DNA from: Clostridium sp. KNHs214
GTDB lineage: Bacteria > Bacillota > Clostridia > Clostridiales > Clostridiaceae
Assembly (NCBI RefSeq): GCF_000744935.1
Contig: NZ_JQMW01000011.1
Coordinates: 868,001-932,000 of the forward strand
DNA: 64,000 nt
Reading direction: 5' to 3'
The notes beneath the pieces are model-generated. The model was not told the DNA's origin and searched no databases. It saw nothing but the letters and a program-made list of their open reading frames with translations. Numbering within the stretch: position 1 is the first letter of the stretch; the number at the start of each line of letters is the position of its first letter. Position numbers and translations under genes: made by a program. Positions 1 to 9,638 of this stretch are shown here, piece by piece.

Positions 1-1348
<1,348 letters not shown>

Positions 1349-1358
1349 AGCATATATT

Positions 1359-1409
1359 CCAAATCTTCGATTTGGTATAGTCGCTTAGTTAAACACGTTA
1401 GTGTTTAAC
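1359..1409 (-). other. 16S rRNA leader hairpins
   Basis: Two perfect hairpins lie just upstream of the 16S 5' end: 1359-1375 (7-bp stem around TTC) and 1388-1409 (9-bp stem GTTAAACAC/GTGTTTAAC around GTTA). Such stems are usual in rRNA leaders, where they serve precursor processing or antitermination. That role is inferred from position. Confidence 0.5.
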
Positions 1410-1586
1410 CTCCTTATTCTATTCAATATAGAAGTATCAAATAGAAAACTAAACCAATCTAAATTTGATAATTACTCATTTAAGAATTTAATCTCAAACT
1501 CAAATTCACTGACTTTATGATTTACATCTTTATCTCTGTTTAATTTTCAAAGACCATTTTTTTAACATCATCTTGCGATGTATTTT

Positions 1587-1615
1587 ATATTATCAAAATT
1601 AATTTAGCTTGTCAA
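1587..1615 (-). promoter_or_regulatory. rRNA operon sigma-A promoter
   Basis: On the minus strand TTGACA (1615-1610) is followed after exactly 17 bp by TATAAT-like TAATAT (1592-1587). It lies about 240 nt upstream of the mature 16S 5' end, a normal distance for an rrn promoter. No second equally strong promoter was noticed between it and the rRNA. Confidence 0.8.
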
Positions 1616-1832
1616 TAGCTTAATCAATTTTATTTTGTTGTCACACATCGCGGCAACAACGACAAGTGTTATTATATCTCCTTAATGTTTTCTAGTTTTT
1701 ACTTTCCAATGCTTTTTAATAAAATTATACTAATTTTACTCTGTATTTCAGCATATATCTAACTTTTTCTCCTATTGATACACCCGATAACGTTTCTTTA
1801 TTATTAGCAAATATAGATACACAACAGTGAAC

Positions 1833-1955
1833 TTACCCCAGCCACAAGGGCATGGGGTTTCCTGCTTCTTTACCCTCGTAACATACTATCTCCACAGGCT
1901 TAATTCCGATAGTTCCTACCGTATTTATGTACTCAAAGGCTAGATGAGCACATTT
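1833..1955 (-). pseudogene. C-terminal relic of an IS200/IS605-family TnpB with right-end hairpin
   Basis: Translating the minus strand from 1955 to the TAA at 1833-1835 gives about 40 codons. They include INTVGTIGIKP and end in GNPMPLWLG, which resembles the C-terminus of TnpB (OrfB) proteins of IS605-type elements. The last codons overlap a hairpin (ACCCCA...TGGGGT, about 1835-1857) followed by AAGTTCAC, the usual layout of an IS605 right end. Everything upstream in the TnpB frame is gone: the relic begins within a few bases of the murD stop codon. There is no start codon or RBS, so this is a dead fragment. The rest of 1616-1832 shows no gene. Confidence 0.7.
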
Positions 1956-1956
1956 A

Positions 1957-3336
1957 TTACATCATATTATTGATTATTTCTTTAAATTTATCTCCTCTTA
2001 CTTCAAAGTTAGGAAACATATCGAAACTAGCACAAGCAGGTGATAAAGTTACTATATCTCCTTCTTCAGCAATTTTTCTTGATTTTTTTGCAGCTTCCTC
2101 TAAACTATTTACTATATATATAGGAATATTTACTCCTTTTTCTTTCATTACTCTATTAAAGGCATCTTTTATTTTATCTTTTGTTACCCCTAAAAGTACA
2201 AGAGCTTTTATTTTAGAATAACCTCCTTCAGCTAAAGGTTCAAATGGTATATTTTTATCGTAACCTCCAGCAATTAAAACTACAGGTTTGTCAAAAGAGT
2301 TTAATCCTGCCAATGTTCTTGTAGGACTTGAAGCAATAGAATCATTATAGTATTTAACCCCATCTATACTTCTTATAAATTCTGTCCTGTGCTGAACTCC
2401 AGTAAAGTTAACAGCAACCCTTCTCATACTTTCTATACTAGCATCTTCATAAGTTGCACAAAATGCTGCTAATAAATTTTCCACATTATGCATTCCTAAT
2501 ATTTTAATTTCCTCTCTTTTACAAACTGCATTGCCTTTTATATAAAGGGTTTCGTCTTTAAAATATCCACCATCTTCAATTATCTCTTTTACACTAAATT
2601 GCATTACATTGCCTTTAGCCTCACTGACCATTCCATTTGTAATGTAATTATCTCTATTTAGTATAAGTAAATCTCTTTCACTTTGATATTTAAATATATT
2701 TTTCTTAGCTTCTACGTACTCTTCCATCCCCCTATGCATATCTAAATGATTTGGACTTAAATTTGTCACTAATGCTACATCCACAGAGTATTTCATTTTC
2801 ATAAGTTGAAAACTTGATAATTCTAATACTACTCTGTCTTGTTTGCCTATATTTTCTATTTGCGAAAATAGCGGTGTTCCTATATTTCCACCTACCCAGG
2901 CCTTATGTCCTTCTGATTTTAAAATATTATATATCAATGTAGTAGTCGTAGTTTTTCCATCGCTTCCTGTTACTCCAAATATTTTTGCCGGACAATATTT
3001 TATAAATTCTTCCATCTCAGAAGTTATATATGCCCCTTCTTCCTTTGCTCTTACTAAAATAGGATTATCAAATCTCATAGAAGGTGTCTTAAACACAACT
3101 TGAAAACCTGTTAATTTTTCTAAATATCCTTCTCCTAAGATTGCATTAACCCCCATGCCAACTAATTCATCATATGTGTCTCCTAGTTCTTCTTTACTTT
3201 TTTTATCAAAAGCAGTTACCTTCGCACCTAATTTAACTAAAAAATGAATTAAGGGTTTATTACTAACTCCTATACCTACAACTGCCACCTTTTTTCCTTT
3301 TATAAATTCTTTAAATTCTCTAAATTCATGTCTCAT
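1957..3336 (-). CDS. murD: UDP-N-acetylmuramoylalanine--D-glutamate ligase
   Basis: MurD adds D-glutamate to UDP-MurNAc-L-alanine in cytoplasmic peptidoglycan precursor synthesis, using ATP. The 459-residue protein has an N-terminal Rossmann-like domain ([11 protein letters not shown] near residues 17-27), the Mur ligase P-loop [13 protein letters not shown] near 121-133, and the C-terminal domain. An upstream in-frame ATG (3372) lacks an RBS, whereas ATG 3336 follows GGAGG by 7 nt, so I chose 3336. Length is normal for the family. It is a lone gene here: the 3' neighbour is a TnpB relic and the rRNA operon, and murC is 43 kb away on the other strand. Confidence 0.95.
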   Translation of the reverse strand: MRHEFREFKEFIKGKKVAVVGIGVSNKPLIHFLVKLGAKVTAFDKKSKEELGDTYDELVGMGVNAILGEGYLEKLTGFQVVFKTPSMRFDNPILVRAKEEGAYITSEMEEFIKYCPAKIFGVTGSDGKTTTTTLIYNILKSEGHKAWVGGNIGTPLFSQIENIGKQDRVVLELSSFQLMKMKYSVDVALVTNLSPNHLDMHRGMEEYVEAKKNIFKYQSERDLLILNRDNYITNGMVSEAKGNVMQFSVKEIIEDGGYFKDETLYIKGNAVCKREEIKILGMHNVENLLAAFCATYEDASIESMRRVAVNFTGVQHRTEFIRSIDGVKYYNDSIASSPTRTLAGLNSFDKPVVLIAGGYDKNIPFEPLAEGGYSKIKALVLLGVTKDKIKDAFNRVMKEKGVNIPIYIVNSLEEAAKKSRKIAEEGDIVTLSPACASFDMFPNFEVRGDKFKEIINNMM

Positions 3337-3437
3337 ATATATACCTCCAAAATAAGTGTTATCGCAATCCATTCCATTATTATTATATCACTGAAATAAA
3401 AAAATAAAAATTATATGTACCCTTAAATAAATTTTAA

Positions 3438-3617
3438 AGTTATCTTCTATGGCATAAAGAAGAATTTTACAATTTGTTAACGACACAAAACTACAAAGAA
3501 GGACATTGTGCTTATTGTTCAAATTGCGTGAATTTATTTAATTTAAAAACTTTATTTTTACCTATTGAATCTTATAACAAACCTATGTTATACTTCTCTT
3601 GTGCCGTAAGAAAGTAT
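3438..3617 (+). other. Cysteine-rich open frame without a start, possible gene relic
   Basis: Between murD and glyS the plus strand has a 59-codon open frame ending in TAA at 3615-3617. It includes GHCAYCSNCVN (C-x2-C-x2-C) and a later FSCAVRKY end. There is no ATG/GTG start with an RBS, and an in-frame stop lies at 3435. It may be the tail of a decayed gene or chance. A terminator-like hairpin follows it on the same strand at 3676-3703. I do not recognise a family. Confidence 0.2.
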
Positions 3618-3675
3618 TAATAATTCCCCAAGTTTTAGTAAACATATGACATATCCCCATGATTAAACCCTATTT

Positions 3676-3708
3676 ACCGGATAATTATTATCCGGTTATT
3701 TTTTTATT
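3676..3708 (+). terminator. Rho-independent terminator, plus strand
   Basis: An 8-bp perfect stem CCGGATAA/TTATCCGG with a 3-nt loop (3677-3695) is followed on the plus strand by TTATTTTTTTATTTT. No current plus-strand gene feeds it. It supports the idea that the open frame at 3438-3617 is the end of a former gene. Confidence 0.6.
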
Positions 3709-3723
3709 TTAAATAATTAAATT

Positions 3724-3761
3724 AAAAGCCTGTGTCTAAAAATTTACAAACACAGGCTTTT
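3724..3761 (-). terminator. glyS terminator (bidirectional hairpin)
   Basis: A 12-bp perfect stem (AAAAGCCTGTGT at 3724-3735, ACACAGGCTTTT at 3750-3761) lies 45 bp beyond the glyS stop. A T-rich tail follows on the minus strand and a longer T run on the plus strand, so it can stop transcription from either side. Confidence 0.75.
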
Positions 3762-3806
3762 TTCTTTTATATTAATAAGCTATTTTTTAGTTATTATTTA
3801 TTTTTA

Positions 3807-5198
3807 TTAAAATTCAAGTTTTTCTTCTATAAACTTATCTAATTCTTCTATACTTAATCTTATTTGTTCCATAGTATCTCTATTTCTTATAGTAACAGTA
3901 TTATTTTCTAATGTATCATAATCTATAGTTATACAATATGGTGTTCCTATTTCATCTTCTCTTCTATATCTCTTTCCTATACTTCCTGCATCATCATAAT
4001 CTACATTGAATTTTTTACTTAAGCTTCCATAGACCTCTAATGCTTTATCTGATAATTTCTTAGTTAATGGTAATACCGCAGCCTTAAATGGTGCAAGAGC
4101 TGGATGTAAATGTAATACCGTTCTTACATCTCCATTTTCAAGTTCTTCTTCGTCATAAGCCTCTACTAAAAATGCTAGTGCAACCCTATCTGCTCCTAGA
4201 GATGGCTCTATACAATATGGAACATATTTCTCGTTGGTTGTTGGATCTAGATAATTCAAATCTTGACTTGAATGCTCCATATGTTTATTTAAATCATAAT
4301 CTGTTCTATCGGCAATACCCCATAACTCTCCCCATCCAAATGGGAATAAATATTCTACATCTGAAGTAGCATTACTATAAAATGATAATTCTTCCTTAGC
4401 ATGATCTCTAAATCTTAAATTTTCTTTTTGCATTCCTAGTGCTAATAGGAAATTCCAGCAGTAATCCTTCCAGTATTTAAACCACTCCAAATCAGTTCCT
4501 GGTTTACAGAAAAACTCTAACTCCATCTGCTCAAATTCTCTTGTTCTAAATGTGAAGTTTCCCGGAGTTATCTCATTCCTAAAAGACTTTCCTATTTGTG
4601 CTATACCAAAAGGCACTTTCTTCCTTGAAGATCTCTGTACATTTTTAAAATTTACAAATATCCCTTGTGCTGTTTCTGGTCTTAAATATAATTCTGACTT
4701 GGAATCCTCTGTTACCCCTTGGAAGGTCTTAAACATTAAGTTGAATTTTCTTATATCGGTAAATTCTTTTTTACCACATTTAGGACAAACTATTTCATTC
4801 TTTTCTATATATTCCTTTAACTCTTCACTTGTCCATCCATCTGCACTTACATCATCTTTTCCATTGGCACTTAAATGATCTTCAACTAACTTATCAGCTC
4901 TATATCTAGCTTTACAAGCTTTACAATCCATTAATGGATCTGAAAATCCACCTACGTGTCCTGAAGCCACCCAAACTTCACTATTCATCAATATAGCTGA
5001 ATCAATTCCTACGTTATATGGGCTTTCTTGAACAAACTTCCTCCACCACGCTTTTTTTACATTATTTTTAAATTCCACGCCTAAAGGACCATAATCCCAT
5101 GCATTAGCCAATCCACCATATATCTCTGATCCCTGAAATACGAATCCTCTTCCCTTACACAAAGCAACTATTTTATCCATAGTCTTTTTACATGCCAT
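3807..5198 (-). CDS. glyS: Glycyl-tRNA synthetase, single-chain type
   Basis: This class II synthetase charges tRNA-Gly with glycine. The 463-residue protein is the homodimeric (GlyQS, eukaryote/archaeal-like) form, not the alpha2-beta2 bacterial form. It has the N-terminal [16 protein letters not shown] block, a zinc-ribbon-like insertion with CKACKA and CPKCGKK, and class II motif 2 around FRNEITPG. The C-terminal anticodon-binding domain begins near LHPALAPFK. An upstream in-frame ATG (5225) has no RBS close by; ATG 5198 follows AGGGG by 5 nt and was chosen. Expression is controlled by the T-box leader upstream. tRNA-Asn lies further upstream under its own promoter. Confidence 0.96.
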   Translation of the reverse strand: MACKKTMDKIVALCKGRGFVFQGSEIYGGLANAWDYGPLGVEFKNNVKKAWWRKFVQESPYNVGIDSAILMNSEVWVASGHVGGFSDPLMDCKACKARYRADKLVEDHLSANGKDDVSADGWTSEELKEYIEKNEIVCPKCGKKEFTDIRKFNLMFKTFQGVTEDSKSELYLRPETAQGIFVNFKNVQRSSRKKVPFGIAQIGKSFRNEITPGNFTFRTREFEQMELEFFCKPGTDLEWFKYWKDYCWNFLLALGMQKENLRFRDHAKEELSFYSNATSDVEYLFPFGWGELWGIADRTDYDLNKHMEHSSQDLNYLDPTTNEKYVPYCIEPSLGADRVALAFLVEAYDEEELENGDVRTVLHLHPALAPFKAAVLPLTKKLSDKALEVYGSLSKKFNVDYDDAGSIGKRYRREDEIGTPYCITIDYDTLENNTVTIRNRDTMEQIRLSIEELDKFIEEKLEF

Positions 5199-5229
5199 AA
5201 TTTCCCCTGCCATCAAAAATTTCATCAGT

Positions 5230-5310
5230 TAAATTTTTGCACCTTATGAACTAAGGTGGTAGTATGACCTCATTATTGAGACTACAAAGCAGGTTTTCAC
5301 CTACCTTTCT
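5230..5310 (-). other. Structured 5' UTR between T-box terminator and glyS
   Basis: After the T-box terminator the glyS message still has about 190 nt before the start codon. This part contains GGTAGGTGAAAACC, similar to a Stem I segment of the T-box itself (GGTAGGTGAAAATG at about 5522-5509), and a small CTCA/TGAG hairpin. It lacks the T-box bulge TGGNACCGCG, so it is not a second complete T-box. It may be a decayed tandem copy. Confidence 0.3.
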
Positions 5311-5387
5311 TTATTATAATTTTAAAGAATTTCTTAAAACACTATTAAATTATTTAAATGATTTAATATAACCTAGGAATTTTTATA

Positions 5388-5580
5388 TAAAAAAAAAGCC
5401 CAATACCACAAGGGACGAAATTCTATTCCGCGGTTCCACCCTCTTTGGCATAAGCCCATCTTACTTTATCATGTACTCCAAAGTGCCCTTCGCCATAAAT
5501 TTTAGTCATTTTCACCTACCATGACCTCTCTAAAAAAATAATTATGGCTACTCCTCTTTTTCATAGTACATAAACATATG
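5388..5580 (-). promoter_or_regulatory. Glycine T-box leader of glyS
   Basis: The minus strand shows a full T-box riboswitch. Stem I closes with GTACT/AGTAC. The specifier loop contains GAGGAGTA on one side and GAAGGGCACTT on the other, giving glycine codon GGC (5487-5485) followed by A. The distal part contains AGAGAGGTCATGG. The T-box motif AGGGTGGAACCGCGG is at 5442-5428, and a run of at least nine T ends the terminator near 5390. Uncharged tRNA-Gly pairs with GGC and with the TGGA bulge to allow readthrough into glyS. The specifier agrees with the gene it controls. Confidence 0.92.
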
Positions 5581-5592
5581 ATTTTGTATATT

Positions 5593-5620
5593 ATTTTACC
5601 AAATATAAAATATATGTCAA
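5593..5620 (-). promoter_or_regulatory. Promoter of the glyS T-box transcript
   Basis: Minus-strand TTGACA (5620-5615) is followed after 16 bp by TAAAAT (5598-5593). The start point would fall just before T-box Stem I. Confidence 0.7.
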
Positions 5621-5641
5621 TAGATATTCAAAAAATAAAAA

Positions 5642-5716
5642 TGGCTCCGCAGAGAGGACTCGAACCTCCAACCTATCGGTTAACAGCCGAGTGCTCCACC
5701 GTTGAGCTACTGCGGA
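5642..5716 (-). tRNA. tRNA-Asn (GTT)
   Basis: The 75-nt sequence folds as a cloverleaf starting TCCGCAGTAGCTCAA and ending GCGGAGCCA, with an encoded CCA. The anticodon loop CTGTTAACC gives anticodon GTT. The T-loop GGTTCGAGTCC is canonical. It is a single tRNA gene between the opp genes and the glyS leader. Confidence 0.96.
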
Positions 5717-5734
5717 ACATTTATTATATTCATT

Positions 5735-5762
5735 ATTATATCAAAAAAAACTAATATTGCAA
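5735..5762 (-). promoter_or_regulatory. tRNA-Asn promoter
   Basis: Minus-strand TTGCAA (5762-5757), a 16-bp spacer and TATAAT (5740-5735) lie about 20 bp upstream of the tRNA 5' end. Confidence 0.65.
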
Positions 5763-5824
5763 TACTTTTTTATTATTTTGTATCCTAACTTTTTTATTAT
5801 TTTGTGTCCTAAGATATAAGGTAT

Positions 5825-6691
5825 TTATAAGCTCACAAAATTCTTGTGATTCAACTTTCTTACATACTCTCCAATACTATTTACAGAAAAAACTGTAGCT
5901 ATTATCATAATTCCTGGAAATAAACTTGTCCACCATTTATTAGATAAAATATCCTTCTGAGCATCTATAAGCATACTTCCCCAAGAAGGTATTTCTACCG
6001 GCAACCCTAGACCCAAAAAACTCAAAGTAGATTCCATTACAATTGCACTAGCCACATTTAAAGTACATATAAAAATTATAGTGGGCATAAAATTAGGCAA
6101 TAAATGCTTTCTTAATATATGAAAAAAGCCCCCTCCCAATGTTTTCGATGCCACTACAAATTCTGATGATTTTAATTTTATTACTTCGCCTCTTACAATC
6201 CTAGCAACTCGCATCCAACCCGTAAGTGAAATAACTAATATTATCTCTATTAAACCCTTTTCTTCAAAAAAAGCTTGAATAAAAGCTACTATAACTATAG
6301 CTGGCAGTATCAGAAAAAAGTCTAATATTCTCATCATTATTTTATCTAAAACCTTGCCATAGTATCCGCTTACACATCCATATATAATTCCTATAGCACT
6401 AGATACTATCATACAAACTAAACCCACCAATATGGAAACTCGTCCTCCGTATATACATCTTATGAGTATATTCCTTCCCATACCATCAGTACCAAAAATA
6501 TACTTAGAATTTGGCGGTATATATGTTCTCGATAAATTCATATAATTTTGAGGTTCCTTTATAAATAGAGGAGCTATGAAAGCTACTAATGTTAGAAAAA
6601 TCAAAAAAACTACAGATACATATGGAAATTTATTTTTGCTTATATGCTTATTATTTGGACATTTAAATCCAAAGGAATTTATGTTCCTCAT
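5825..6691 (-). CDS. oppC: Oligopeptide-type ABC transporter permease (OppC/DppC family)
   Basis: This is the second integral-membrane subunit of a peptide/nickel-class ABC importer. The 288-residue protein has an N-terminal membrane segment (VVFLIFLTLVAFIAPLF), then the extracytoplasmic FGTDGMGRNI motif, then a five-helix BPD_transp_1 domain. The EAA-type loop near SKTLGGGFFHILRKHLLPN contacts the ATPase. ATG 6691 follows GGAGG by 6 nt, better than the upstream in-frame candidate (6724), which would overlap oppB. It is the last gene of the three-gene operon, and no ATPase gene follows: tRNA-Asn is next. Confidence 0.9.
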   Translation of the reverse strand: MRNINSFGFKCPNNKHISKNKFPYVSVVFLIFLTLVAFIAPLFIKEPQNYMNLSRTYIPPNSKYIFGTDGMGRNILIRCIYGGRVSILVGLVCMIVSSAIGIIYGCVSGYYGKVLDKIMMRILDFFLILPAIVIVAFIQAFFEEKGLIEIILVISLTGWMRVARIVRGEVIKLKSSEFVVASKTLGGGFFHILRKHLLPNFMPTIIFICTLNVASAIVMESTLSFLGLGLPVEIPSWGSMLIDAQKDILSNKWWTSLFPGIMIIATVFSVNSIGEYVRKLNHKNFVSL

Positions 6692-6692
6692 A

Positions 6693-7670
6693 TTAAACCT
6701 CCACCTCTCTAATTCTAGGGTCAATAAATTTACAGAACATATCTGATACTACATTACATAAAATTATTATAATTCCTATAATGATTATACCACCCATTAA
6801 AAGAGTATAATCATGATATTTAGCTGCCTCAAATATGTATTTACCTATGCCTGGATAGCTGAATATAGATTCTATAACTAAGGACCCAGACAATAAGTGG
6901 TTTACAGATATAGCAATCAAAGTAATATAGGAAGCCATAACATTTCTTAGAAGATGATTAAACAATATCCTATGTTTGGGCATGCCCTTTGCCTTAGCAG
7001 TAACTAAATAATCTTCTTTTAACTCTTCGATAATCTTATCTCTGACAAAATTAGAATAATAGCCTAAGTGACCTACAAAAACTACTAGCCAAGGTAAAAT
7101 GGTATGTATTAGTCTATCTACCAAGTCACCTTCATTGCCCATTCGATATACACCTGATGAGGGCAATAAACCTGCTTTAACTGAAAAAATCAATACAAAT
7201 ATCAAAGCTAACCAGAAACCAGGTACACAGTAAAAGAAAGTGCCTAATTTTACTAATGCCTTATCTATAAAACTTCCTTCATTAAGAGCACATAAAAATC
7301 CCAGCAACAATGAAAATATCATTATAGTTACTATAGTTATTATTCCCAAAAACAAAGTGTTTCCTAAAGCTTTTAGTAAAATATCTTTTACTGGAAGATT
7401 GTATTTAAAAGAAATTCCTAAATTTCCATGAAAAAAATTAGTTAGCCAATCCTTGTATTGATAAAGCAGGGGCTTGTTAAGCCCCATATTTTCTATTATC
7501 TTCATTCTCTGTACACTTGAAATCTTTTCAGCGGATTCGCCAAACATAGCATACAGCGGATCACCCGGCATAATGTGAGCCATCATAAAGGTTAAAAAAC
7601 TTAGAGAAAAAAAACTCACAACTATATTAATTAAGGTTTTCACGATACTTTTCGGTTTACAAGTTATCAT
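6693..7670 (-). CDS. oppB: Oligopeptide-type ABC transporter permease (OppB/DppB family)
   Basis: This is the first permease subunit of a peptide-class ABC importer, with six predicted membrane spans in 325 residues. The N-terminus FLTFMMAHIMPGDPLYAMFG is typical of OppB/DppB. The EAA-loop ATAKAKGMPKHRILFNHLLR lies near residue 230. I chose the ATG at 7670, which overlaps the oppA stop as ATGA, over an upstream codon (7697) without RBS. The overlap indicates translational coupling to oppA. One base separates its stop from the oppC start. Confidence 0.92.
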   Translation of the reverse strand: MITCKPKSIVKTLINIVVSFFSLSFLTFMMAHIMPGDPLYAMFGESAEKISSVQRMKIIENMGLNKPLLYQYKDWLTNFFHGNLGISFKYNLPVKDILLKALGNTLFLGIITIVTIMIFSLLLGFLCALNEGSFIDKALVKLGTFFYCVPGFWLALIFVLIFSVKAGLLPSSGVYRMGNEGDLVDRLIHTILPWLVVFVGHLGYYSNFVRDKIIEELKEDYLVTAKAKGMPKHRILFNHLLRNVMASYITLIAISVNHLLSGSLVIESIFSYPGIGKYIFEAAKYHDYTLLMGGIIIIGIIIILCNVVSDMFCKFIDPRIREVEV

Positions 7671-9256
7671 TCTATATCCCACTCTTCTATATTCCATAAG
7701 AAACCAACACCATGATGTCCTAATACTGTATCTTTTATTCCTTTAATTTTGTTGTCTGCACCATAAACTGCATCTATATATGCAATCATTGCATATGGAG
7801 GGTCATTGGCAAATTCCTTTTGGAATTCCTTATAGTATTCTTTTCTTTTATTATCGTCTAGTGTAGTTCTTGCATTTAGTAACAATTCATCAACTTTCTT
7901 ATTTGAATAAGCGTTTAAGTTCACACCATTTTCAGCTTGACTTGAATGGAATACTTTATAAGTATGATCATCTGGGTCAAATGGACTTCCCCATCCTATT
8001 AAAGATCCTTCTAATTTATCCCATTGGATTGAACCTGCTGGTTGAACATCTACTTTAGCTTCTACATTTATATCTTTGTAGTATTGACATGCAGCATTAG
8101 CTATATTTGTTCTCACTGGGTCACCTTCGAAACCAGTTATTTTAAAGGATAATTTTTTACCATCTTTTTCTCTTACCCCATCTTTTCCTACTTTCCATCC
8201 TGCTTCATCTAATAATTTTTTTGCCTTTTCCTTATCATATTCATATTTTTCTACATCTTCATTCTTATAATTTCCCATCTGCAATGGACTATAGGCAACT
8301 TGCGCCATTCCTTTTAACACTTCATCTACTATTTTTTGTTTGTCTATAGCATAGCTAAGAGCTTGTCTTACTTTTAAATCTTTAAACATAGGGTTTCTGA
8401 AATTAAACATAACCCCTCTATAATCTGCAGTTTTTTCTCTATACAATTTTATATTTTTCTGTTCTTTAAAAGTATCCATATCATGGGGCTCTAATTGAGC
8501 TAAATTTATTTCCCCTGATTTTAATTGTAATGCCCTTGCTCTTTCATCTTCCACTATCTTAAATATAACATTTTTAATTTTAGGTTGTCCATTATAATAA
8601 TTTTCATTTGCTTTTAAACTTATATATTGACCAGTTTCCCATTTATCGAATTTATATGGACCAGTTCCCACAGGTTTTTGGTTAAAGGCATCTTTATTTA
8701 TATCCTTTCCTTCTAGCAGATGTTTTGGAATCATTCCTACAGATAAATAATCTAATACAGCAACGCAAGGTTTGCTCATATATATTTTTACTGTATGGAG
8801 ATCTACTACTTCAACTTTCTTTATCTCTTCGTAGTTTGCAGAAATTTCTGAGTTACTCTTTGGATTTTTTATAGTTTCAATAGTAAACTTCACATCATCA
8901 GCTGTAAAATCTTTGCCATCATGCCATTTTGCATCTTTCTTTAGATTAAAAGTATAAACCATATTTTTCTCATCATAAGTCCATTTTTCTGCTAAGTCAG
9001 GAGTTACCTTACTATTTTCATCATGTTTAGTTAATCCTGAAAATATTATTTTGTGAATCTCTGCATGCTCATCTAAAGCTGGATTAATTCTAGCATAATC
9101 CGCAGCACTACCATAAATTAATGTCTTCTCTTTAGATGAACTAGCAGCTATCTTGCTATCATTTTTTGCAGTTGTAGATGTTTTTCCTCCACATCCTACA
9201 GCCATGGCTCCTATTAGTACCGCACTTAAAATGCCAAGCACTCTTTTTTTAACCAT
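7667..9256 (-). CDS. oppA: Peptide-binding lipoprotein (SBP_bac_5 family)
   Basis: This is an extracellular solute-binding protein anchored as a lipoprotein. It has a basic N-terminus, a hydrophobic stretch and lipobox AVGC ending at Cys22. A family 5 binding domain follows, with DLAEKWTYDEKNMVYTFNLK near residues 85-105 and the GTGPYKF motif near 195. Length (529 aa) is normal. The substrate is probably oligopeptides, but dipeptide, nickel or other ligands cannot be excluded from sequence alone. It is first in the oppA-oppB-oppC operon. The leader contains a terminator, suggesting attenuation. Confidence 0.9.
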   Translation of the reverse strand: MVKKRVLGILSAVLIGAMAVGCGGKTSTTAKNDSKIAASSSKEKTLIYGSAADYARINPALDEHAEIHKIIFSGLTKHDENSKVTPDLAEKWTYDEKNMVYTFNLKKDAKWHDGKDFTADDVKFTIETIKNPKSNSEISANYEEIKKVEVVDLHTVKIYMSKPCVAVLDYLSVGMIPKHLLEGKDINKDAFNQKPVGTGPYKFDKWETGQYISLKANENYYNGQPKIKNVIFKIVEDERARALQLKSGEINLAQLEPHDMDTFKEQKNIKLYREKTADYRGVMFNFRNPMFKDLKVRQALSYAIDKQKIVDEVLKGMAQVAYSPLQMGNYKNEDVEKYEYDKEKAKKLLDEAGWKVGKDGVREKDGKKLSFKITGFEGDPVRTNIANAACQYYKDINVEAKVDVQPAGSIQWDKLEGSLIGWGSPFDPDDHTYKVFHSSQAENGVNLNAYSNKKVDELLLNARTTLDDNKRKEYYKEFQKEFANDPPYAMIAYIDAVYGADNKIKGIKDTVLGHHGVGFLWNIEEWDIE

Positions 9257-9344
9257 ACTCTACTCCCCCTTAATTATTTTATACATAATATTTAAATCTT
9301 AATAATTATTAACTACGCTAATTGTAAAAAGTATTATATGTACA

Positions 9345-9376
9345 AAAAAGGTAGAGAACAATTTTCTCTACCTTCG
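9345..9376 (-). terminator. Leader terminator between opp promoter and oppA
   Basis: The 11-bp perfect stem AAGGTAGAGAA/TTCTCTACCTT (9348-9358 and 9364-9374) is followed on the minus strand by a T run (9349-9344). It lies downstream of a good promoter (9521-9548) and about 90 bp before oppA. It should therefore terminate most opp transcripts unless an antiterminator state exists. Confidence 0.7.
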
Positions 9377-9520
9377 TGGTATAATCAATTCGTATTTTAT
9401 TCAACTTAAGAAGACCTTAATTAAAAAATCAAAGTTATGTATAAACTTATTTATTTCCCAAATATTAATTCTAAATTATCTCCATTAACATTCGCATTAA
9501 TGAATTTTTTTCACAAAATA

Positions 9521-9548
9521 ATTATAACATATGAATAAAAAAAGTCAA
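9521..9548 (-). promoter_or_regulatory. opp operon promoter
   Basis: Minus-strand TTGACT (9548-9543), a 16-bp spacer and perfect TATAAT (9526-9521). It is followed by a ~260-nt leader before oppA. I see no recognised riboswitch fold in that leader. Confidence 0.7.
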
Positions 9549-9588
9549 ACTCTTTTGAAAATACTATTTTATTATTAATATCTTAATT

Positions 9589-9622
9589 AAAAAGAGACAA
9601 AGCCTAAACTTTATCTCTTTTT
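9589..9622 (-). terminator. lysS terminator
   Basis: On the minus strand, AAGAGATAAAG and CTTTGTCTCTTTTT form a hairpin 17-50 bp after the lysS stop, with a T-rich tail. Confidence 0.7.
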
Positions 9623-9638
9623 TGTATATTTTAATAAT

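Noticed and set aside
5825-9256. Nickel or dipeptide specificity for the ABC transporter
   Set aside because: The binding protein is only recognisable as SBP family 5. No residue pattern visible to me separates peptide from nickel or other ligands, so no narrower substrate is claimed.
9380-9520. Known riboswitch in the opp leader
   Set aside because: No conserved core of a riboswitch class that I know (SAM, lysine, purine, glycine, T-box) is visible.
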